A stretch of 64,000 bases of DNA from NCBI GenBank assembly GCA_964466035.1, contig CAYXLR010000003.1:62001-126000 (forward strand), read 5' to 3'. This stretch comes from JANQEA01 sp964466035 (lineage in GTDB: Bacteria; Bipolaricaulota; Bipolaricaulia; UBA7950; UBA9294). A program made the translations under genes and the position numbers. Numbering within the stretch: the first letter of the stretch is position 1; each line of letters begins with the position of its first letter. Below the pieces are notes generated by a model. It was not told where the DNA came from. It ran no database searches and worked only from the letters and a program-made list of their open reading frames with translations. Positions 42,561-50,553 of this stretch are shown piece by piece.

Positions 42561-43583
42561 TCATGTCCGTCGATGGCTCGCTCCCTGAGGCACCCGTGCC
42601 GACGACTCGCGCACCCGCAACGTGCACTCAAGGCAGACTTGCTCTGGCGGACTGGAGTTTCCTTCGATCCGCCGAACGAGCATGTCCGCCGCCTGGTAAC
42701 CCATCTCGAACGGCTGCTGCGCCACCGACGTGATCCCTGGGTAGAAGGACGACGCCCACGGAGGATCGTCGAAGCCCACGAGCGAGACGTCCTCCGGATA
42801 GCGCAGCCCTGCGGTCTTCAGATGCCTGAGAATGCCGAGCGTCATCAGGTTGTTCGAGCTGAAGATGGCCGTCACACGATCGGCCGTGCCGAGGAGCGCC
42901 TTGGTCGCCATCTCGGCGCCTTCGATCTCGAGGCCGGCTTGGCGCACGTCCCCATCGCGGACCTCGATTCCGGCGTCGGCGAGACCTCGCCTCCAGCCGC
43001 GGATCCGATCGTCGAAGCTGCGAATCCCCGAGATCTCGACGATCGCTCCAATGCGGCGGTGACCGAGCTCTACGAGGTGCCTCGCGGCTTCGTAGCCTCC
43101 GCGTTCGTTGCCCGAGAAGACCTGATCGACCGGAAGCGTCACCGGCCGATCGACCACCACCAGGGGGGTCCCCTGGCTGACGAGCGGCTCGAGGGTGCGA
43201 ACCCCCTCCAGCGTCGGCGCGACGACGAACCCGTCGACGCGCTGCTCGGCCATCATCGCGAGGTTTCGCTCCTCGACCGACGGATCCTCGCCCGTGTTGC
43301 ACAGCATCACGTCGTATCCGCTCTCGAGGACCCGATCCTCCACGCCGCGAATGATCTCGGAGAAGAACATGTTTCCGACGTCCGAGATGACGACGGCGAT
43401 GGTCTCGCTACGACCGCGGCGAAGGCTTCGCGCGCGGCGGTCGGGCTGGTAGTTGAGTTCGGCCACGGCTTCGCGAACGCGAACGACAAGGTCCTCGCTG
43501 ACGAAGCGAGTGCCGTTGATGACGTGGGAGACTGTTGTAAGGGACACTCCAGCGTGTTCCGCGACATCACGCATCGTCGCCAT
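42561..43583 (-). CDS. LacI-family transcriptional regulator of the oligosaccharide operon
   Basis: This 340-aa repressor has an N-terminal helix-turn-helix (ATMRDVAEHAGVSLTTVSHV), the hinge helix YQPDRRARSLRRGRS, and a periplasmic-binding-protein-like sugar domain (DGFVVAPT, VVDRP, GFDDPPWASSFYPGITSV). It probably senses a sugar or oligosaccharide and represses the eight downstream transport and catabolic genes. ATG 43583 follows GGAGG. Two perfect palindromes lie just downstream of its -10, so it is likely autoregulated. Confidence 0.93.
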   Translation of the reverse strand: MATMRDVAEHAGVSLTTVSHVINGTRFVSEDLVVRVREAVAELNYQPDRRARSLRRGRSETIAVVISDVGNMFFSEIIRGVEDRVLESGYDVMLCNTGEDPSVEERNLAMMAEQRVDGFVVAPTLEGVRTLEPLVSQGTPLVVVDRPVTLPVDQVFSGNERGGYEAARHLVELGHRRIGAIVEISGIRSFDDRIRGWRRGLADAGIEVRDGDVRQAGLEIEGAEMATKALLGTADRVTAIFSSNNLMTLGILRHLKTAGLRYPEDVSLVGFDDPPWASSFYPGITSVAQQPFEMGYQAADMLVRRIEGNSSPPEQVCLECTLRVRESSARVPQGASHRRT

Positions 43584-43620
43584 CCGGCAGCCTCCGTCCT
43601 CGGAATCGGTGATGCAAACC

Positions 43621-43677
43621 TTTGCGCAAACTATTGCGCAATCGTTTGCTTATAGCACGGATCGGCCCGTATGTCAA
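43621..43677 (-). promoter_or_regulatory. LacI-gene promoter with two palindromic operators
   Basis: On the minus strand, TTGACA (43677-43672), 17 bases, TATAAG (43654-43649). Directly after the -10 are ATTGCGCAAT (43633-43642) and TTTGCGCAAA (43621-43630), both perfect 10-bp palindromes with the CG centre typical of LacI-family sites. Their centres are 12 bp apart, about one helical turn. Confidence 0.85.
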
Positions 43678-43830
43678 CAGGCAAGGGGGAATCGAATGCG
43701 GGAAACCCTTTGCAGGTCTTGCAATCCGACAGCCATTGTGCCCGAGTTCGCCGCGCGGTCGGGTCGGAGGCCGAAAAGCGGCCGTCCTTGATGCGGGCGG
43801 GCGCCCCCTCGTGCGCGAACTCACGGCACC

Positions 43831-44149
43831 GCTATTCCGAGGCGAGCTAGCCAGCGAGCTGAGGAACAGCAAGAACAAGTCCCGCCTGCAATCCGATCCG
43901 GCATGCACAGCCAACTTCGCGCGTGCAGCCAGTCTCAACACGGCTATTCCGAGGCGAGCTAGCCAGCGAGCTGAGGAACAGCAAGAACAAGTCCCGCNNN
44001 NNNNNNNNNNNNNNNNNNNNNNNNNNNNNNNNNNNNNNNNNNNNNNNNNNNNNNNNNNNNNNNNNNNNNNNNNNNNNNNNNNNNNNNNNNNNNNNNNCCG
44101 ATCCGGCATGCACAGCCAACTTCGCGCGTGCAGCCAGTCTCAACACGGC
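43831..44149. repeat. 112-bp tandem repeat interrupted by the assembly gap
   Basis: One unit runs from 43831, the next from 43943 (period 112), and the last 52 bases of another unit follow the gap (44098-44149). Units begin GCTATTCCGAGGCGAGCTAG and end CAGTCTCAACACG. They have no stop-free coding logic or ribosome binding site, so I read this as a minisatellite. The real copy number is unknown. Confidence 0.85.
43998..44097. other. Assembly gap of 100 N
   Basis: Exactly 100 N, a scaffold placeholder. The repeat on both sides is the likely cause of the break. Confidence 0.99.
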
Positions 44150-44155
44150 TATAAT
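44150..44155 (+). promoter_or_regulatory. Probable -10 box of the dehydrogenase operon
   Basis: TATAAT occurs exactly where the last tandem-repeat unit ends (units elsewhere read CTATTC at this point). No good -35 is visible 17 bases upstream, which falls in the repeat. The ATG follows 33 bases later with GGGAGG. Confidence 0.5.
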
Positions 44156-44188
44156 CCCGCCATCTCTGCAACGGGGCGGGAGGCTTCC

Positions 44189-45310
44189 ATGACCTACAGA
44201 ATCGCGCTGCTCCCCGGCGACGGCGTCGGAAGCGACGTTCTGGAGGCGGCCAAGGGCGTGCTCGACGCGATCGGCTTCGACGGCGAGTACGAGTACGGCG
44301 ACATCGGGTGGGAGTTCTGGAGAACGGAAGGGAACCCGCTTCCCGACCGGACGATCGACCTGCTCAAGCGGACCGACTGCTGCCTGTTCGGGGCGATCAC
44401 GTCGAAGCCGAAGGACGAGGCGGCGGCCGAGCTCGCTCCGGAGCTGCGGGGCGAGGAGCTCGTCTACTCGAGCCCGATCGTCGGGCTCCGACAGCGGTTC
44501 GGACTCCACACGAACCTCCGTCCGTGCAAGGCGTATCGAGGGAACCCGCTCAACCTCCGCGACGACATCGACCTGGTCGTCTTCCGCGAGAACACCGAGG
44601 GGCTGTACTGCGGCGTCGAGTGGCACCCCGTGCCGGAGAACGTCCGCGCCGCCTTCGACACGCACGCGAAGATGAAGCGCTTCGAGTCGGTCGCCGACGA
44701 CGACCTGGCGATCTCGACCCGGATCTTCACCCGCGAAGGCTGCCGGGCGATCCTCCGCGACGCGTTCGAGTACGCGAAGAAGCACGGGTACCCGACGGTG
44801 ACCGTCGTCGAGAAGCCGAACGTCATCCGCGAGACCTCCGGCCTGATGGTTCGCGAGGCCCGCGCGATGGGGAAGGAGTACCCGGGGATCGAGCTGTGGG
44901 AGACGAACATCGACGCGATGTGCATGTGGCTCGTCAAGAACCCGCAGGACTACGGCGTCCTTGTCAGCTCGAACATGTTCGGCGACATCCTGTCCGACCT
45001 GGCGGCGCAGATCGTCGGGGGGCTCGGCTTCGCCTGCGCCGGGAACCTCGGCGACGACTACGCCGTCTTCGAGCCGACGCACGGCTCGGCGCCGAAGTAC
45101 GTCGGGCAGAACAAGGTCAACCCGATCGCGACGATCCGCTCGGCGAAGATGATGCTCGACTACCTCGGCGAGACGGAGATGGCGGGCAAGATCGAAACGG
45201 CCGTGGCGAACACGATCCGCGAGGGGCGGCTTCGGACCTACGACATGGGCGGGACGACGACGACGACCGAGATGGCCGAGGCGATCGCGAACGCTGCCGA
45301 GGAGGCCTGA
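44189..45310 (+). CDS. Isocitrate/isopropylmalate-family beta-decarboxylating dehydrogenase
   Basis: This 373-aa enzyme oxidises and decarboxylates a 2-hydroxy acid of the malate type. LLPGDGVGSDV is the N-terminal motif, GLRQRFGLHTNLRP the substrate helix, RENTEGLYCGVEW the loop before the catalytic Tyr, and SNMFGDILSDLAAQI the metal site with its Asp residues. The cofactor loop THGSAPKYVGQNKVNP carries the Lys-Tyr pair that selects NADP in E. coli isocitrate dehydrogenase. VEKPNVIRETSGLM keeps the catalytic Lys but is atypical. Isocitrate, isopropylmalate, homoisocitrate or tartrate are all possible. It is coupled to an MmgE/PrpD gene one base downstream. Confidence 0.85.
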   Translation: MTYRIALLPGDGVGSDVLEAAKGVLDAIGFDGEYEYGDIGWEFWRTEGNPLPDRTIDLLKRTDCCLFGAITSKPKDEAAAELAPELRGEELVYSSPIVGLRQRFGLHTNLRPCKAYRGNPLNLRDDIDLVVFRENTEGLYCGVEWHPVPENVRAAFDTHAKMKRFESVADDDLAISTRIFTREGCRAILRDAFEYAKKHGYPTVTVVEKPNVIRETSGLMVREARAMGKEYPGIELWETNIDAMCMWLVKNPQDYGVLVSSNMFGDILSDLAAQIVGGLGFACAGNLGDDYAVFEPTHGSAPKYVGQNKVNPIATIRSAKMMLDYLGETEMAGKIETAVANTIREGRLRTYDMGGTTTTTEMAEAIANAAEEA

Positions 45311-45311
45311 G

Positions 45312-46697
45312 ATGACGACCGGAGATTCGATCAGCCGGGGGATGGCACGGTTCGCCCTTTCGCTCGACTACGAGCGGATCCCGGAGCCGGCGCGGGCAGA
45401 GGCGAAGCGGTTCCTCCTCGACTCGGTCGGCTGCGCGCTCGCCGCGCTCGACCACGAGGACATGCGGCAGGCGTACGAGTTCGTCCGCGGCCTCGGCGGC
45501 GCGGAGCAGGCGTCGATCCTCGGCCACGGAACGAAGACGAACATGGGGAACGCCGCGCTGATGAACGCCCTTCTCATCCGGGCGATGGACTACAACGACA
45601 TCTACTGGAAGCAGGACCCGTCCCACCCTTCGGACGTCATCCCGGCCGCCCTCTCACCGGCCGAGTACAAGGGCCGCAGCGGGAAGGACCTCCTCGTCGG
45701 GATCCTGATCTGCTACGAGCTCGAGATGCGGCTCTGCCTCGCCGCGAATCCGGGCGTCCGCGAGGTCGGCTGGCACCACGCCTCGCTGACCCAGTTCGTC
45801 TCCCCGCTCGTCGCCGCCCGGATGCTTGGCCTGAACGAGGACCAGGCCGTCGCCGCGTGCGGGATCTCCGGCTCGAGCCATTTCACCCTCGGCGGGGTCG
45901 TCGCCGGCCACCTGACGAACATGAAGAACACCGCCGATCCGATGGCCACCGAGGCCGGCGTCCGCGCCGCGATGCTGGCGTCGACCGGCTACACCGGTCC
46001 GGTCGAGCTGTTCGAGGGGAAGGAGGGCGTCTTCGAGGTCGTCCGCAACGTCGCGTGGGACTCGACGAAGATGCTCGACGGGCTCGGATCCGAGTTTCTG
46101 ATCACCGACTGCGGCTACAAGGCGTTCCCGACCGAGGCGCTGACCCATCAGCCGATCACGGCGGCCCTCGAAGTGATGAGCGCCAACAACATCGACCCGC
46201 ACGACGTCGCCGAGGTCCTGGTCAAGACCACGACGCGCGGGGCCGACATCCTGTCCGACCCGTCGAAGTACGAGCCGCGGACGAAGGAGACGGCCGACCA
46301 CTCGCTCCCGTACTGCATCGCCGTCGCCGTCACCAAGGGGAACGTCCTCCCGTCCGACTTCGAGGAGGCGGCGCTCTCCGACCCGTTCGTCTGGGAGACG
46401 CTGCCGAAGATCAAGGTCCTTGCAGACCCCGAGATCGACGCGATGTTCCCGGGCGTCAAGCGGGCGATCGTCACGATCACGACCGAGGACGGGCAGAGTT
46501 ACACGGTCCAGGAGGACCACGCCAAGGGCCGCGCCGAGCGGCCGCTTTCCGATCAGGAGCTGATCGACAAGTTCCGCGCCAACGCGTCCGGCGCGCTGAC
46601 CGCCGGCGCGATGGACCGGGTCGTCAACGCGACGTTCGCGTTGGAGGAGATCGCGACCGTCGGCGACTACATGAAGCTCCTCGTGAGGGACAAATAG
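45312..46697 (+). CDS. MmgE/PrpD family protein (2-methylcitrate or citrate dehydratase-like)
   Basis: This 461-aa protein is of the family that includes 2-methylcitrate dehydratase, cis-aconitate decarboxylase and iminodisuccinate epimerase. The long helical N-terminal domain has MNALLIRAMDYNDIYWKQDP and HPSDVIPAAL, the region that supplies catalytic His and Asp residues in relatives. GYKAFPTEALTHQPITAALE follows. The start is one base after the dehydrogenase stop, so the two enzymes are made together. The pair suggests dehydration or isomerisation of a tricarboxylic acid followed by oxidative decarboxylation; the substrate is not determinable here. Confidence 0.88.
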   Translation: MTTGDSISRGMARFALSLDYERIPEPARAEAKRFLLDSVGCALAALDHEDMRQAYEFVRGLGGAEQASILGHGTKTNMGNAALMNALLIRAMDYNDIYWKQDPSHPSDVIPAALSPAEYKGRSGKDLLVGILICYELEMRLCLAANPGVREVGWHHASLTQFVSPLVAARMLGLNEDQAVAACGISGSSHFTLGGVVAGHLTNMKNTADPMATEAGVRAAMLASTGYTGPVELFEGKEGVFEVVRNVAWDSTKMLDGLGSEFLITDCGYKAFPTEALTHQPITAALEVMSANNIDPHDVAEVLVKTTTRGADILSDPSKYEPRTKETADHSLPYCIAVAVTKGNVLPSDFEEAALSDPFVWETLPKIKVLADPEIDAMFPGVKRAIVTITTEDGQSYTVQEDHAKGRAERPLSDQELIDKFRANASGALTAGAMDRVVNATFALEEIATVGDYMKLLVRDK

Positions 46698-46730
46698 GGG
46701 CCACAGACGGGCCGCGGTTTTCCTCTTCAC

Positions 46731-47834
46731 ATGACGACCGACGACAGCCGCACGAGCGCCATCCGCGAGCGCCTTCTCGGCTGGTACGACGTCGAGGCGC
46801 GCGACCTCCCTTGGCGCCGGACCGACGACCCGTACGCGATCCTCGTTTCGGAGGTCATGCTCCAGCAGACCCGAGTCGAGACCGTCCTGTCGTACTACGC
46901 GCGGTTCCTCGCGCGTTTCCCGACGATCGGGGATCTCGCGACGGCGCCGATCGACGACGTGCTGAAGGCGTGGGAGGGGCTCGGATACTACCGCCGCGCG
47001 CACAACCTGCATCGCGCCGCCCGAATCGTGGACCGAGACCGCGGCGGCCGGATCCCGACGACGGCCGAGGAGCTTCGGGGCCTCCCCGGGATCGGCCCGT
47101 ACACCGCGGCGGCGATCGCGTCGATCGCGTTCGGGCTCGACGAGCCGGTCCTCGACGGAAACGTCGTCCGCGTCCTCAGCCGCCTGCACCGCATCGGGGG
47201 AGACCCCGCGAGGGCCGCCACCCGGAAGAAGCTCCGACAAACGGCGGAGCTCCTTCTTCCGCGGAGCGAAGCGTCGCGCTTCAACCAAGCGATGATGGAT
47301 CTGGGGGCGCGGATCTGCCTGCCCCGCTCCCCGCGCTGCCACGACTGCCCCGTCGCGGACCAGTGTGATGCACATCACACTGGACAGGAGGTCCTCTACC
47401 CCCAGAAGCCGGCCCGTCGAGCGGTCCCGCACGTCGACGTCGTCGGCGGGATCGTCTGGGACGGCGAGCCGCTCGCCCCGGGGGCGAGGCACCTGATCGC
47501 CAAGCGGAAGGCGGACGACATGCTCGGCGGGCTGTGGGAGTTCCCCGGCGGACGGGTCGAGGAGGGGGAGACGCACGAAGAGGCGCTCGTCCGCGAGCTG
47601 CGCGAGGAGCTCGGGATCGCCGTCGAGGTGATCGCCCCGTTCGTGCAGATCGATCACGCGTACACGCACTTCCGGATCACCCTTCGCACCTATCACTGCC
47701 GGCACGTCGGAGGGGAACCGCGGGCGATCGACTGCGCCGACTGGACGTGGGTCCGCCCGAACGAGCTGGACGCCTACGCGTTTCCGACCGCCGATCGGAA
47801 GATCCTGGAAGCCCTGGCCGCTCAGCGTGGGTGA
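46731..47834 (+). CDS. mutY: Adenine DNA glycosylase MutY with an intact Nudix domain
   Basis: This 367-aa repair enzyme removes A mispaired with 8-oxoG. The catalytic Glu is in SEVMLQQTRVETV, the helix-hairpin-helix is LPGIGPYTAAAIAS, the catalytic Asp is in VLDGNVVRVLSRL, and the [4Fe-4S] cluster is C-x6-C-x2-C-x5-C (CLPRSPRCHDCPVADQC). The C-terminal domain usually recognises 8-oxoG through a degenerate MutT fold. Here it keeps a full Nudix box, GRVEEGETHEEALVRELREE followed by LGI, so it may also hydrolyse oxidised nucleotides. It has no clear ribosome binding site. Confidence 0.93.
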   Translation: MTTDDSRTSAIRERLLGWYDVEARDLPWRRTDDPYAILVSEVMLQQTRVETVLSYYARFLARFPTIGDLATAPIDDVLKAWEGLGYYRRAHNLHRAARIVDRDRGGRIPTTAEELRGLPGIGPYTAAAIASIAFGLDEPVLDGNVVRVLSRLHRIGGDPARAATRKKLRQTAELLLPRSEASRFNQAMMDLGARICLPRSPRCHDCPVADQCDAHHTGQEVLYPQKPARRAVPHVDVVGGIVWDGEPLAPGARHLIAKRKADDMLGGLWEFPGGRVEEGETHEEALVRELREELGIAVEVIAPFVQIDHAYTHFRITLRTYHCRHVGGEPRAIDCADWTWVRPNELDAYAFPTADRKILEALAAQRG

Positions 47835-47856
47835 GCCGTTCCACAAAAATAAGCAT

Positions 47857-48128
47857 CAACGCAGAGCGTGTACGCGGAGGTCGCAGAGAGATCCCGGAAG
47901 GTCAGGGCCAGACCCAAGCGAGCAAGCGTGAGGCCGCTTCCACCTGAGGTCTCGGGGTCTGAAGTCCCCCTCAGCGCTCCTCTGCGACCTCTGCGTTGGA
48001 AGGGGATTCGGCCAAGAACGTCGCCCCAGAGGAGGAGATCACGAGGCTGTGCTGCCTGGTTCGCCTTTGTCTTTTCCTATGGCGTCTGCGGTTCCTTTGT
48101 CGCTTCTCTGCGACCTCTGCGTTGAATG
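47857..48128. repeat. Cluster of three CTCTGCG-type repeats in inverted arrangement
   Basis: CAACGCAGAGCGTG with ACGCGGAGGTCGCAGAG (47857-47888) faces two copies of the complement, CTCTGCGACCTCTGCGTTGG (47980-47999) and CTCTGCGACCTCTGCGTTGA (48106-48125). They could form alternative long hairpins after mutY. The 309-base intergenic stretch holds nothing else I can support. Confidence 0.75.
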
Positions 48129-48143
48129 TCGTTCAGCCGGGGC

Positions 48144-48758
48144 TCAAAACGCGATCTCGAGGCCGAGGCCGAGAGACGCCGACCCATCGTACACGTCGAT
48201 GACGAGGAGAAGCCGCGCGATCGGCGCGAGCCGGAGGCGCAGTCCGCCCGCGATGTAGCCTTTGAATTCGATGCTCCCGCCGGTGATCGTGTCGAGCGGG
48301 AGGATCGACCGATAGGTGACGAAGGCGGGCAAGAACGGGGAGTGGCTTTCGAAGAGGAGCTGCAGGAAGACGCCCCATCCGTTCCCGAGGAAGTCGAGGC
48401 CGAATCCGCCGCCGGCTCCCCAGGCGAGGGTGTACATGTCCGGGACGTGAACCGACGTGATCTTGACGTCGACGAGCGTCCCCAGCCATTCGGCCGTTCC
48501 CGTGCCGATCTCGGCCGACCAGCCGCTTTGGATTCCGAGGTCGAGCCCCTCGAGAAGGCCGATCGTCAGTCGGCCCTGCGGCACGAGGTGCCACGTGCCG
48601 CCGGCGCCGATCTCGGTCGTCGCGAGCCCGAACCCGAATGTCAACGCGACGACCTGTTCCCCGATCGGCCCGGCCGTCTCGAACAGGTTGAAGGCGATGG
48701 CCCCCGCCGACCAGGCAACGACCAGGACGAACGCCAGAAGCAGACAACGCTTCCCCAT
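48144..48758 (-). CDS. Exported beta-barrel-like protein, paralogue of 49009
   Basis: This 204-aa protein has a signal peptide (MGKRCLLLAFVLVVAWSAGA) and a mature part of alternating, Gly- and aromatic-rich strands, ending in GLGLEIAF with a terminal Phe as in outer-membrane barrels. It shares NLFETAGPIG, LVPQGRLTIGL and GLDLGIQSG with the protein at 49009. ATG 48758 is chosen because AAGGAG lies eight bases upstream; a GTG six bases earlier is too close to it. I recognise no named family. It implies an outer membrane. Confidence 0.7.
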   Translation of the reverse strand: MGKRCLLLAFVLVVAWSAGAIAFNLFETAGPIGEQVVALTFGFGLATTEIGAGGTWHLVPQGRLTIGLLEGLDLGIQSGWSAEIGTGTAEWLGTLVDVKITSVHVPDMYTLAWGAGGGFGLDFLGNGWGVFLQLLFESHSPFLPAFVTYRSILPLDTITGGSIEFKGYIAGGLRLRLAPIARLLLVIDVYDGSASLGLGLEIAF

Positions 48759-49008
48759 CCCCACGACTCCTTCCGACCGAGTCAGTCTCCTCCGGATCCC
48801 TTCGAAGCGATGCTATCACGAATCGGGACCACGAACCGGCGGCCGGTGCCCGATGTCGAAGGCGAAGCGACAGCGGACGGGACGCGTCAAGAGCCCGCGC
48901 CGGCCGCGTGCCTCGACGGCCAAATCGGGGACGTCACGCAGGCAAGCGCCCAACAACGCCCGATCCGGCCCACACCGCGACCTTTGTGCGGTGCTACCTC
49001 GGCTCCTC

Positions 49009-49611
49009 CTAGAACCCGACCTCCAGCGCAAGGCCGAAGCTGAACAACCCGTTGCGATAGTCGACGACGAGAATCAACGCGCTCGTCTCCGAGATCGGAA
49101 GGGCCAGTCCGCCGGCGACGTGATGCCAGACCGCGAAACCCCCTCCCTGCAGCGGGATCGTCGGCTGGTACGCGAGGAAAATCGGGAGCGTCGCGTTGAC
49201 GTTGAACAGGACCTCGCCGAAGAGCCCCCAGTTGAGAAACTCGACTCCATAGCCGGCGCCGAAGCCCATCGCCAGCGAGAACGTCTCGGGATCGTCGAGG
49301 ATCGAGAACGTCAGATCGCCCTTCGCGCCCATCCATCCGAAGTCACCCGTCGACAGCGGGACCATCGCCCCGGTCTGGAAGCCGAGATCGACGCTGTCCG
49401 ACAGGCCGAACGCAACTCTCGCCTGCGGCGTGAGGTTCCAATTCGGGTCCTCGTCGACCACGATGTCCATCAGCCCGGCTCCGATCGTGACGGCCATGTT
49501 CCCTGCTCCGATCATCCGCGCTGTCTGAAAGATGTTGAACAGGCAGCCGCTCAGCATCAGCGAAGCGGGAATCAATCCAAGGCAGAGGACCCACCGGATT
49601 CGCTTCTTCAT
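49009..49611 (-). CDS. Exported beta-barrel-like protein with a lipobox, paralogue of 48144
   Basis: This 200-aa protein matches its neighbour at equivalent positions (NIFQTARMIG, LTPQARVAFGL, SVDLGFQTG) and ends in GLALEVGF. Its signal peptide ends LMLSGC, a good lipobox, so it may be lipid-anchored while the paralogue is cleaved by ordinary signal peptidase. An N-terminal lipid and a C-terminal barrel signature together are unusual. The 250 bases between the two paralogues show no gene or strong signal. Confidence 0.7.
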   Translation of the reverse strand: MKKRIRWVLCLGLIPASLMLSGCLFNIFQTARMIGAGNMAVTIGAGLMDIVVDEDPNWNLTPQARVAFGLSDSVDLGFQTGAMVPLSTGDFGWMGAKGDLTFSILDDPETFSLAMGFGAGYGVEFLNWGLFGEVLFNVNATLPIFLAYQPTIPLQGGGFAVWHHVAGGLALPISETSALILVVDYRNGLFSFGLALEVGF

Positions 49612-49693
49612 ATCGTCCCCCTCACTCCAATATTCGGGTCGACCGTACTCTGCCTCAGCGTGGCCGACGAAGTCAAGCGACCCCGGCTCTCGT

Positions 49694-49722
49694 TTGCCCG
49701 CGCCAACGGCGGTGGCTATGAT
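49694..49722 (+). promoter_or_regulatory. Promoter of the YebC-family gene
   Basis: TTGCCC (49694-49699), 17 bases, TATGAT (49717-49722). The leader to the ATG is about 27 bases with GGGGGAGG. Confidence 0.6.
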
Positions 49723-49755
49723 GTGTCGATTCCGACCGCGCGATGGGGGAGGCGT

Positions 49756-50511
49756 ATGGCAGGGCATTCCAAGTGGGCGAACATCAAGTATCGCAAGGAG
49801 CGGCAGGACAAGAAGCGCTCCGACCTGTTCGGCAAACTGATCAAGGAGATCACCCTCCAGGCCCGCAGTGGGGATCCGAACCCGGAGCACAATCCCGGCC
49901 TCGCCCAGGCGCTCGAACGCGCCAAGGCCGCGAATCTGCCCAAGGACAACATCGAGCGGGCGATCAAGCGGGCGACCGGCGAGCTCGACGGGGTGAACTA
50001 CGAGGAGGCGACCTACGAGGGGTACGCCTCCGACGGTATCGCCGTCCTCGTCCGCGTCGTGACCGACAATCGGAACCGCGCCTCCGCCGGGGTACGCCAC
50101 ATCTTCAGCAAGCACGGCGGGAGCATGGCGTCGGCCGGGAGCGTCGCTTGGCTGTTCGAACGGAAAGGGATCGTGGTCCTCGCCGATCTGGCCGAGGGCG
50201 TCGATCGCGACGAGCTGGGGATGGCGTTGATCGAGGCCGGAGCCGACGACATCGACGACCAGGGCGACACGATCGAGGCGACCTGCGATCCGTCGCTCCT
50301 CTCCGATCTGAGCGACGCGGCCCGCAGGCACGGTGTGACCACGATCCGATCCGAGGTCACGATGGTCCCGAAGAACACCGTGCACGTCGAAGAGGGCTCG
50401 GCCGAGAAGGTCCTCAAGCTGATCGACGCCCTCGACGAGAACGAGGACGTGCAGGAGGTCTTCGCCAACTTCGACATCGACGACGAGGTCCTCGAGAGGA
50501 TCAATGCGTAG
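49756..50511 (+). CDS. YebC/PmpR (TACO1) family protein
   Basis: This 251-aa cytoplasmic protein has the invariant start MAGHSKWANIKYRKERQDKK. Family members were described as transcription regulators and more recently as translation factors that relieve ribosome stalling; mitochondrial TACO1 is homologous. The three-domain layout is complete (GYASDGIAVLVRVVTDNRNR, GSVAWLFERKGIV, TMVPKNTVHVEEG). In many bacteria yebC neighbours ruvC, which is absent here. Confidence 0.95.
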   Translation: MAGHSKWANIKYRKERQDKKRSDLFGKLIKEITLQARSGDPNPEHNPGLAQALERAKAANLPKDNIERAIKRATGELDGVNYEEATYEGYASDGIAVLVRVVTDNRNRASAGVRHIFSKHGGSMASAGSVAWLFERKGIVVLADLAEGVDRDELGMALIEAGADDIDDQGDTIEATCDPSLLSDLSDAARRHGVTTIRSEVTMVPKNTVHVEEGSAEKVLKLIDALDENEDVQEVFANFDIDDEVLERINA

Positions 50512-50553
50512 ACGGGAAGGACGGACGCAGGAAGATTGGGAAGGAGGAACCCA

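Noticed and set aside
43831..44150. Possible repeat protein gene across the N gap
   Set aside because: The frame changes between units because 112 is not a multiple of three, and there is no start signal; a non-coding tandem repeat fits better.
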